Source: Rhodothermaceae bacterium (GTDB taxonomy: Bacteria; Bacteroidota; Rhodothermia; Rhodothermales; JAHEMB01). From it: 6,584 bases of DNA. The position numbers were made by a program, and so were the translations under genes. How positions within the stretch are numbered: position 1 is the first letter of the stretch; every line of letters begins with the position of its first letter. The notes beneath the pieces were generated by a model. The model did no database searches. It was given only the letters and a program-made list of their open reading frames with translations, and was not told where the DNA came from. The DNA lies in contig JAHEMB010000218.1 of the NCBI GenBank assembly GCA_024643915.1, positions 1 to 6,584 of the forward strand, given 5' to 3'. Of this stretch, positions 1 through 5,955 are shown one piece after another.

Positions 1-1040
1 AACGCAAAAACCTCGTCCTCGACGGGCTGGGCACGCTCATCCTCGACGAAGCCGACGAGATGCTGTCGATGGGCTTCTACCCGGCCATGCGGCAGCTCAA
101 GCGCTACCTGCCGCGGGTGCGCCGCTCCTACATGTTCAGCGCCACGATGCCGCCCAAGGTGCGCAACCTCTCCAAAGAGTTCTTGAACGATCCCGAGTTT
201 CTGGCGCTCTCGGGCGGGCAGGTGAGCGTGCAGGAGATCGAGCACCGGTATTACCCGGTGGAGCAGATGGACAAGGACCGCGCCCTCGTCCGCCTCATCG
301 AGATGGAGAACCCGGACTCCGCCATCATCTTCTCCAACACCAAGCGCGACGTCGAGTACCTCACCAAATTCCTCCGCAACTACGGCTACGACGCCGACGA
401 GATCTCCGGCGACCTCTCCCAGAGCGCGCGTGAGGAAGCGATGGACCGCATCCGTACCGGCAAGCTCCGCTTCCTCGTCGCCACCGACGTGGCCGCCCGC
501 GGCATCGATATCTCAGACCTCAGCCACGTCATCATCTATGACGTGCCCCAGGACCCCGAATACTACGTCCACCGCACCGGTCGGACGGCGCGAGCCGGCA
601 AGACGGGCATCGCGCTCGTGTTGGCGAATTTCGAAGACGAGCGCGACCTGCTCCGCATCGCGCGGCATTACGACATCGAGATGGAAAAAAGAGAATTGCC
701 CTCGGAAGAGGATGTGGCCGACCGCGTGGCCGAGCGCGTGACGGTGGTGCTCGAAGACAAGATGCGCGAGAAGAGCAACCTGGAGAAAGAGCGCCTCCAG
801 CGGTTTGTGCCCCTTGTGAAAGAACTGGTGGACGAGGAGCCGGAGGTGCTGGCGATGCTCATCGACGATCTCTACCACGAACTCCTGCACCGCGCCCCTC
901 AACAGCCCGGCGACGAGAGCATTGAGCCGTCCGAGCGCCCCCAACAGGAGCGCAAGCCCGACGACGGGCGACGCCGCGACGACAACCGGGGCGGCGGCGG
1001 ACGGGGCCGAGGCCGGGGCGGCGGCTCGCGTAGGCGCTAA
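1..1040 (+). CDS. DEAD-box ATP-dependent RNA helicase (5'-truncated; DeaD/CshA/RhlE-like)
   Basis: This is a cytoplasmic helicase that unwinds short RNA duplexes using ATP, typically in ribosome assembly, RNA decay or cold adaptation. The first complete codon is at position 3 and 345 residues are visible. The start, the Q motif and the Walker A motif lie upstream of the window. Visible motifs, numbered from the first visible residue, are: motif II DEAD (15-18), motif III SAT (46-48), the motif IV region AIIFSNTK (about 107-114), motif V ATDVAARGID (160-169) and motif VI HRTGRTARAG (190-199). The core is followed by a charged helical segment (about 225-295) resembling the C-terminal region of CsdA/CshA proteins. 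The last 24 residues are rich in Arg, Gly and Asp (322-345), a common RNA-binding tail. The family is certain. The subfamily is not, because the N-terminal half is missing. The gene converges on the M23 gene, with 45 bp between the two stop codons. Confidence 0.96.
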   Translation, partial: RKNLVLDGLGTLILDEADEMLSMGFYPAMRQLKRYLPRVRRSYMFSATMPPKVRNLSKEFLNDPEFLALSGGQVSVQEIEHRYYPVEQMDKDRALVRLIEMENPDSAIIFSNTKRDVEYLTKFLRNYGYDADEISGDLSQSAREEAMDRIRTGKLRFLVATDVAARGIDISDLSHVIIYDVPQDPEYYVHRTGRTARAGKTGIALVLANFEDERDLLRIARHYDIEMEKRELPSEEDVADRVAERVTVVLEDKMREKSNLEKERLQRFVPLVKELVDEEPEVLAMLIDDLYHELLHRAPQQPGDESIEPSERPQQERKPDDGRRRDDNRGGGGRGRGRGGGSRRR

Positions 1041-1047
1041 ACGCCTT

Positions 1048-1094
1048 GAGGAATGAGCAATGAACAATGAGAAATGATCAATTGCTCATTCCTC
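1048..1094. repeat. Tandem AATGANN heptamers within a 14-bp inverted repeat at a convergent gene junction
   Basis: Four in-phase 7-nt units run from 1052 to 1079: AATGAGC, AATGAAC, AATGAGA and AATGATC. Reading the minus strand, the same phase recurs as AACGAGG then AATGAGC (1097-1084). The outer arms, 1048-1061 and 1081-1094, are perfect reverse complements over 14 bp around a 19-nt loop. The element fills the gap between the helicase stop (1038-1040) and the M23 stop, and covers that stop (1086-1088, read on the minus strand). The stem is not GC-rich and no long T-run follows, so it is not a textbook intrinsic terminator. It could still act as a bidirectional 3'-end hairpin, or be one copy of a dispersed short repeat. 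The repeat structure is read directly; the function is inferred. Confidence 0.75.
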
Positions 1095-2438
1095 GTTCCC
1101 CTCGATCCAGCCGGTGCTGTTTCGCGAAGTCTGTACGTAGCGAAAGCGTCCGTTGAGGGCGAGGAGTTCTACCGGCGAGCCGGCGCTGAGGCTGTCGATG
1201 GCCGGAGCGTTCGGGGTGGCTTCGGCGCGCACCAGGCGGCCCGTTTCGAGGGCGAGCGTTTCCAAAGGACGGTCGAGGGGCTCGACGTGGCGGGCGGGCA
1301 CGTAGCCGGTAAGCCCGCCGGGGAGGCGCACGCGGTGCCACGCGCCGGCACTGCCGAGGAGGCGCAGGGCCGTGTGGTGCGGCAGCTCCTGTAGCGGCGG
1401 TCCTGTCCCTTCAGGCGTGGATTGCAGATTCACCTTCAAGGCCGCCGTGCGGGCGAGTTGGCCCAGCCGCGTCGTGTCGGCGCGGACGGCGGGCGGGCGT
1501 TCGCGCGGCTGGTGGACGAACGGGAAAGGATCGACCGCGCCGCCGGAGGTGTAGACGCTGAAGTGCAGGTGCGACGGCGTGTTGATGGCGTTGCCCGTGT
1601 TGCCGATCAGGCCCAGTGTGTCGCCCACGTGGACGCGTGTGTTGGGACGAACGAGTTGGGTATCCAGGTGGGCGTAGTAGAGTCGGTGGCCGCGCCCGTC
1701 GCTCAGCCAGACGACCTTGCCGCCCAGCCCGCGCTCGTAGACGCGTGTCACCATCCCCTCCGCAGCCGCCACCACCGGCGTTCGCTTCGGCGCGAAGATA
1801 TCCACGCCGCGATGGCTCCGCTTGCCCCCGTCCCGCGAGTCGCCGAAGTAGCTGCGGATGGCGCGGCTGTCCGTGCCGACGACGGGGAAGAAGAGGGAGG
1901 CGTCTGTCTGCACCGTCACCGTGTAGCGCCCGCCGCGCAGCAGCTCGGGCTGGAGGCGCAGCAGGTAGTCGCCCGTGCGCTTCACGTTATACGTGAACTG
2001 ACGAAGGCTATCCGCCGGGCTGAACGTGTGTCGCGGCGGGCGCGTCGTGTCCTCATCGACGATGAAAAGGTCGGCGAAGACGCGCGTCGTGTCGCCGGGC
2101 TGTGGGCGGAGATCGACGGCGAGTTGCTGCCCGCGTTCGAGCGAGAAGCGATAGGAGAGGGCCGAGGGCGCAGCCGGATCTAGGAAGACGACTTCGCGGA
2201 ACGGAAGCGATACGGCGACGCTCTCTGCCATGGCCCGTTCGGAGGCCTCGATCCATGCCCGCCCCAGCGCCGTCTCCGCCAGCCCCGCCTTTTCAAGCCC
2301 GTGCGCGTACGCCTCGTGCGGGAAGCGGGCGAAAAAGAGATCGCCGGTTTCTCCCACCTGCTCGCAACCACCCATCAGGCCCAGGGCGACAAGCAGGCTA
2401 AGAGCGAGGATCGAGCGGCGGGGTGAGGATGGTTGCAT
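1086..2438 (-). CDS. M23 (LytM-type) metallopeptidase lipoprotein with PPC-like and SH3b-like domains
   Basis: Predicted envelope-anchored peptidoglycan hydrolase of 450 residues. M23/LytM enzymes are zinc endopeptidases that cut the peptide cross-links of peptidoglycan. The start at 2438 places a Sec signal with a lipobox-like LMGGC (Cys25) at the N-terminus. Residues about 85-180 look like a PPC-type beta domain, with a YNVKRTGDYLLRL strand pair. The LytM domain spans about 195-310. H209 and D213 (HRGVD) and H292 (HLHF) fit the zinc ligands, and H257 (YYAHLD) and H290 fit the catalytic histidines, so it appears active. Two SH3b-like segments follow (about 330-388 and 400-447); such modules usually bind the cell wall. 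No Shine-Dalgarno is visible, only an AT-rich stretch just before the ATG. The gene is divergent from the ChaN-like gene. The stop lies inside the heptamer repeat. The peptidase call is firm; the PPC-like and second SH3b calls are moderate. Confidence 0.93.
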   Translation of the reverse strand: MQPSSPRRSILALSLLVALGLMGGCEQVGETGDLFFARFPHEAYAHGLEKAGLAETALGRAWIEASERAMAESVAVSLPFREVVFLDPAAPSALSYRFSLERGQQLAVDLRPQPGDTTRVFADLFIVDEDTTRPPRHTFSPADSLRQFTYNVKRTGDYLLRLQPELLRGGRYTVTVQTDASLFFPVVGTDSRAIRSYFGDSRDGGKRSHRGVDIFAPKRTPVVAAAEGMVTRVYERGLGGKVVWLSDGRGHRLYYAHLDTQLVRPNTRVHVGDTLGLIGNTGNAINTPSHLHFSVYTSGGAVDPFPFVHQPRERPPAVRADTTRLGQLARTAALKVNLQSTPEGTGPPLQELPHHTALRLLGSAGAWHRVRLPGGLTGYVPARHVEPLDRPLETLALETGRLVRAEATPNAPAIDSLSAGSPVELLALNGRFRYVQTSRNSTGWIEGNEE

Positions 2439-2697
2439 TTTAAAGTAATTCGTGGTTGCGGCTCTCCTAGGAGCATCCTGTTTCGTATTCTTTCTGCCAG
2501 CCAGTCTGTAAATGAAGATTAATGAGGCGCTGCAAACGGCTGCGAAGGACGCGTTCGGCGTTGCGCTACATCGACGATGCTCTGGCATCGCCTGCTTCGC
2601 GCGCCTTGATCACCCCCTTCTCGCTTGTTTTCGCATCCCTCCTAACTTCACATACAGACTCTCAGACTCGGAAACCTCACCATCGTTGCCCTCAGGG
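2439..2697. promoter_or_regulatory. Divergent intergenic region expected to hold both promoters
   Basis: This 259-bp gap separates the divergently read M23 and ChaN-like genes, so at least two promoters should lie here. It is more AT-rich than the flanking genes, mainly near 2436-2450 and 2505-2525. It contains a perfect 10-bp palindrome CTCCTAGGAG (2464-2473) and a short hairpin at 2575-2590. Upstream of the ChaN-like gene, TTG (2625-2627) and TAACTTCA (2643-2650) loosely resemble a Bacteroidota promoter (TTG, about 19-21 nt, TAnnTTTG), but the 15-nt spacing is too short and I do not call it. No convincing -10/-35 pair was found on either strand. Reading frames crossing the gap give no recognisable protein. 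Confidence 0.45.
2575..2590. other. Small perfect hairpin CGATGC-TCTG-GCATCG
   Basis: A 6-bp perfect stem with a 4-nt loop, about 108 bp before the ChaN-like start codon. No T-run follows, so it is not a terminator. It could be a small operator, a leader hairpin or chance. The structure is read directly and no function is supported. Confidence 0.3.
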
Positions 2698-3705
2698 ATG
2701 CGTCTGCTGATTTTCTTCATCGTCCTCGCCCTCGCGCCATCGGTCTTCGCGCAACAGCCCGATTCGACGTCCGCCGAGGCTTTCCGCGTCTACACCGGAG
2801 AGGGCCGGTCGGTTACGCTGGCCGAAGTGGGGATGGCGATGGAAGAGGTGGACGTGGTCTTCGTGGGCGAGGAGCACGACGACCCCATCGCGCATGCGTT
2901 GGAGTTGAAGCTGCTGCAAACGGCCTTCGTGCAGGCTACGGCGGCGTCGCGAAAAAGGCCGGTCGCGCTCTCCCTCGAAATGTTCGACCGCGACGTGCAA
3001 CTCGTGCTCGACGAATACCTCGCCGGCCTCATCACCGAGGAGCATTTCCGCAAGAGCAGCCGCCCCTGGGACAACTACGAAACCGACTACCGCCCCCTGG
3101 TGGAGTTCGCGAAGGCGCACGGTTTGCCCGTGGCGGCGGCCAACACGCCCCGCCGGTACGTCAACCGTGTGGCCCGGCTGGGGCCGGCATCGCTCGATAG
3201 CCTCTCGGCGCAGGCAAAGGCGGTGCTGCCGCCCTTACCTTTCCCGGAGCCCTCGGCCGAAAACCGCGACAAGTGGGACCGGCTGATGGCGGCGATGATG
3301 GCCGAGATGCCCGATCACGGCGCCTCGGCAGATTCCTTGGCGCATACGCCGCCCGACTCCTCGGCCCACGGCGCCGGTCACGCCTCGCCGCACGCGGGGC
3401 CGATGTTCCTCCTGGAAGCGCAGGCGTTGTGGGATGCGGGCATGGGCTATTCCATCGCCGAGCACCTGAACCGGCAGCCCGGCAGCCTCGTGCTGCACGC
3501 GGTAGGCGGCTTCCATGTGGAGGAGGGGACGGGCACGCCCGAGGCGCTGCGCCATTACCGTCCCGGCACGCGCATGCTCGTCGTCGCTATCCGTCCCGCC
3601 GAGGACATCGAGGCCTTCGACCAGGAAAAACACGGCAAGCTGGGTGACTTCGTCATTCTCACCGACGAAAGCCTGCCCCGCTCCTACGACGCGCCGTCGT
3701 TCTGA
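2698..3705 (+). CDS. Exported ChaN/DUF399-family protein with His-rich insertion
   Basis: A 335-residue exported protein of the ChaN-like family (DUF399, related to the Tiki/TraB fold). Campylobacter ChaN is a haem-binding lipoprotein linked to iron uptake; other members are uncharacterised. The start at 2698 gives a clean signal peptide ending near SVFA|QQ (residue 18/19). There is no lipobox, so the protein is probably periplasmic rather than lipid-anchored. Family landmarks are GEEHDD (57-62), LSLEMFDRD (91-99), WDNYETDYRPLVEFAK (124-139), AANTPRRYV (147-155) and GGFHVE (270-275). An insertion at about 205-235, just before the LLEAQALWDAG helix, has five His (207, 216, 224, 228, 232) among Ala, Ser, Gly and Pro, suggesting a flexible metal- or haem-coordinating loop (inference). 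No Shine-Dalgarno is obvious. The GWxTD gene follows after 132 bp on the same strand. Family call is strong; the ligand is unproven. Confidence 0.9.
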   Translation: MRLLIFFIVLALAPSVFAQQPDSTSAEAFRVYTGEGRSVTLAEVGMAMEEVDVVFVGEEHDDPIAHALELKLLQTAFVQATAASRKRPVALSLEMFDRDVQLVLDEYLAGLITEEHFRKSSRPWDNYETDYRPLVEFAKAHGLPVAAANTPRRYVNRVARLGPASLDSLSAQAKAVLPPLPFPEPSAENRDKWDRLMAAMMAEMPDHGASADSLAHTPPDSSAHGAGHASPHAGPMFLLEAQALWDAGMGYSIAEHLNRQPGSLVLHAVGGFHVEEGTGTPEALRHYRPGTRMLVVAIRPAEDIEAFDQEKHGKLGDFVILTDESLPRSYDAPSF

Positions 3706-3837
3706 TCCCTACCACCCATGTAGAAGGTATACTTCTTGCGATCTCGTCAGTCGGCCCGCCTGCCTGGTGGGGACGCCCCTGAGCTTGTCGTTCTTCGTGG
3801 ACAGTGGCGATGTAGTTTCTCTTCAATCCTCTCTGTA
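3706..3837. other. Intergenic gap between ChaN-like and GWxTD genes
   Basis: These 132 bp hold two weak hairpins: AGAAG-GTATA-CTTCT (3722-3736), just after the ChaN-like stop, and GGGG-ACG-CCCC (3769-3779). Neither is followed by a T-run, so termination here is uncertain. TATACT (3728-3733) resembles a -10 box but has no partner at -35. A pyrimidine-rich, SD-less leader precedes the next ATG at 3838. Whether the two genes share a transcript cannot be told from the sequence. Confidence 0.3.
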
Positions 3838-5859
3838 ATGAAGTACCACGCCTACGTTTTATGCCTGTTCTTGTCCGTGCGCTTGCTCCTGCCGTTTTCG
3901 GAGGCCGTCTCGCAGCCCGCACCCGAAGCCCCTTCCATCACGCAAAGGAGCGCGTTTGTCGACGAAGCGTTTCGCTCGCAACGCGCTCCGCAGTATGGCG
4001 AGGCCACCAGGTCCTTCCTCGCCTTGCTGGAGCAGGAGCCGCGCCGCGCGGAAGAGCAGAGGATGCTTCGGCGCCATGTGGCCCGCTTTGCCGCCTTGTT
4101 GCCCAAAGAGGCGCTGGCCCTCAACTTCGACGGGCTCAACAGCGACGGGGAGGTGACGTCGTTAGTGGGCAGGCTCCACGAACGCTGGACGTTGCAGCCG
4201 GGCGGCGGCGGGCGCCTTGCTGCGTGGTGGCGCGCGCAAGACCCGCTGCCCGCCACGCCGTATAACGAGAGGTTGGAGGAGCACCTGCGCCGCGCGGCCT
4301 ATGCCGACAGCGCCTATGCCGATCCCAACAGCCTCACCGGCTGGGACGACCGGGGCCTCGTCTATGTGCGCCTCGGCGAGCCGTCGCTCGTACGCAAGGT
4401 CGGCTTCGACGGCAACTGCCTCTCCCAGGCTGTGATGGCCAGCCCGCGTGTCTTCAGCGGCGACCTGCCCCGGAATGAGGTGTGGCGATACGGTAGCGCG
4501 AAAGAGCCTGCGCTCTTCGTCTTTACCGGCTTCGACGGGCCTTACGAGCTGGTCGCCCCCGCCGACCTCGTACCAAGTCATCTCATGCGCCTGTCCGGGC
4601 GAGAAGAGGGGAGCACGACTGGCCCGGTCGTGGCGGGAGCGCAGGGCGGTGCGGGGGCTGCGAGCCAGCCCTGGGTGTCAGACAGTCGTGCGGGGGCGAT
4701 GTGCGGCGAGTGGATGGGCAGAGGCTCGAAAAGGCAGGTCCTGCTGCTTGCCATGAAAGAGCTGTACGACGAACTCGCCCGCCTGGATGGCCGCTACCTC
4801 GACGCCTTCGTCGATCTGACCGAATACATCGAGACGCCGCGCGACGAGAAAGGGCTCGGCGCCCAACTGCCTCCGTCCCTCTGGGCACAAAGCTACCTGA
4901 GCAAACAAAAAGGGCACGAGGAACGGTGGCTGCTGCGGCAGGAACGCCGCTTGCCGCGCCAGCAGAGTAACGTGCTCGGCGACCGCACCCTTCTTTCCGT
5001 CGAGGCCTACCTGGCGCGCTTCCTCGAAGACGACGGCACGACGCGGACGGAAATCTATTGGACCGTGCCGACGCAGCCGTTGCAAGCGGCTGAGTTGCTC
5101 ACGTCGTTGCTCCATCAGGGACGGTTAAGCGCGAGGGACCGGTACCTCGTGCGGACCACGGCGGTGCAGCGAACGCCCGAATACCAGGCGCGCCAGGCCC
5201 ACCTCAATCAGTTGATCCTTCGTTTGCCTGAGGAGCGCGAGGCGGGCGGCTTCGTGCCCGTACAGCAGCTCGCCGTCCGTGGCGACACGGGCCGGTACCA
5301 CGTCGCCCTGCAATGGGATTTCTATCCCCTCGTGGGTGAAGGCGAGGCTACCCGGTTGAGCACCGAAGCGCCATTCGGCACCGCCGTCTTTCGTGCGGAC
5401 AGCCTCGGCGCCCTCAATGCAGATGCCGCCCGCCTTGAGATGAGCGACCTCGTGCCCGTTCTGGCTTCGAGTGTACCGTTGCAGGAGCCCTCGTTGCAAG
5501 AGGCAACACCCTATCCACTTCGGGAACTGCCGGCCGGTGTCGACATCGGCCTCTATTTTCAGATTTACCACCTGGCTTTCGACGCCGAAGACAAGACGCG
5601 CTACACAGTCGAATACGAAGTGCGCAGAAGGGAGAAGGCCGGTCTGTTGAAGGTCTTCGGGCGTACGCGGGACGCAAAGACCGCGGGCCGGGCCGGCTAC
5701 GAAGGCGCTGCCCGCCGGGCCGACGAAATGATCGTGCTGGATCTGGACGATTGGGACGGCGAAGACGAACTCGTCGTTACCGTTCGCGTCACGGACGAAG
5801 TGTTGCAGCAGACGATCTCGCGGGAGCTGTCATTTGCGGCCGTCAAGGAAGCGGAATAG
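3838..5859 (+). CDS. GWxTD-domain exported protein, function unknown
   Basis: A 673-residue predicted exported protein. The start at 3838 gives a hydrophobic signal peptide (about 5-24) with likely cleavage near AVS|QP. The recognisable part is the GWxTD-type region at about 125-185: a WW and DP (130-136), then NERLEEHLRRAAYAD (143-157), then GWDDRGLVYVRLGEP (168-182). That order of W..DP, Asn-Glu, a YAD helix and GWxxDRGxxYxxxGxP is the signature of GWxTD proteins, seen mainly in Bacteroidota and Acidobacteriota and without an assigned role. Here the Thr is replaced by Asp (GWDD). A Gly/Ala/Ser-rich linker (about 253-300) separates this from a long C-terminal region (about 300-673). Its last part (about 475-670) appears beta-rich and is well conserved in character with GWxTD C-termini, but I recognise no other domain. 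No catalytic motif is visible. No Shine-Dalgarno precedes the ATG. Membership is likely; biochemical function is unknown. Confidence 0.82.
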   Translation: MKYHAYVLCLFLSVRLLLPFSEAVSQPAPEAPSITQRSAFVDEAFRSQRAPQYGEATRSFLALLEQEPRRAEEQRMLRRHVARFAALLPKEALALNFDGLNSDGEVTSLVGRLHERWTLQPGGGGRLAAWWRAQDPLPATPYNERLEEHLRRAAYADSAYADPNSLTGWDDRGLVYVRLGEPSLVRKVGFDGNCLSQAVMASPRVFSGDLPRNEVWRYGSAKEPALFVFTGFDGPYELVAPADLVPSHLMRLSGREEGSTTGPVVAGAQGGAGAASQPWVSDSRAGAMCGEWMGRGSKRQVLLLAMKELYDELARLDGRYLDAFVDLTEYIETPRDEKGLGAQLPPSLWAQSYLSKQKGHEERWLLRQERRLPRQQSNVLGDRTLLSVEAYLARFLEDDGTTRTEIYWTVPTQPLQAAELLTSLLHQGRLSARDRYLVRTTAVQRTPEYQARQAHLNQLILRLPEEREAGGFVPVQQLAVRGDTGRYHVALQWDFYPLVGEGEATRLSTEAPFGTAVFRADSLGALNADAARLEMSDLVPVLASSVPLQEPSLQEATPYPLRELPAGVDIGLYFQIYHLAFDAEDKTRYTVEYEVRRREKAGLLKVFGRTRDAKTAGRAGYEGAARRADEMIVLDLDDWDGEDELVVTVRVTDEVLQQTISRELSFAAVKEAE

Positions 5860-5886
5860 GGTGCGGGTACTGACGTGCATCTGGGC

Positions 5887-5911
5887 GAACCTGACGCGGG
5901 GCGCGTCGTTC
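5887..5911 (+). terminator. Bulged GC-rich hairpin between GWxTD and M49 genes; possible terminator
   Basis: GACGCG (5893-5898) and CGCGTC (5902-5907) form a perfect 6-bp stem around a GGG loop. The stem extends by GAAC (5887-5890) pairing with GTTC (5908-5911) past a 2-nt CT bulge. It starts 28 bp after the GWxTD stop. No T-run follows directly; the first one (5942-5946) is about 30 nt downstream. It may attenuate or stabilise the 3' end of the GWxTD transcript, or lie in a leader of the M49 gene. The structure is seen; termination is inferred. Confidence 0.4.
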
Positions 5912-5955
5912 AGTGCGTACCTCCGTTACGGCATCTTACCATTTTTCTCTTCCCC

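Noticed and set aside
513..1067. 184-codon open frame on the minus strand
   Set aside because: Antisense to helicase motifs V and VI and the tail; low-complexity Ala/Val/Arg composition and no recognisable domain.
1422..2183. 253-codon open frame on the plus strand
   Set aside because: It lies antisense to the M23 gene, whose catalytic residues are intact. Its translation is Arg/Ala/Val-rich without domain or signal, as expected of a GC-rich shadow frame.
2464..2473. CTCCTAGGAG palindrome as a repressor operator
   Set aside because: It is only 10 bp with no flanking symmetry and no second copy; chance cannot be excluded.
2439..2588. Longer start for the M23 gene at 2588
   Set aside because: It would put about 50 residues without recognisable features ahead of the signal peptide and lipobox and extend the gene through the divergent promoter region.
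2512..2697. Longer start for the ChaN-like gene at 2512
   Set aside because: It adds 62 residues before a clear signal peptide that begins with MRLLIFF, and would bury the export signal.
3722..3779. Two short hairpins after the ChaN-like gene as a terminator
   Set aside because: Stems are only 4-5 bp and no T-run follows either.
3736..3837. Longer start for the GWxTD gene at 3736
   Set aside because: It adds 34 residues before the signal peptide; the ATG at 3838 places the hydrophobic segment at the N-terminus.
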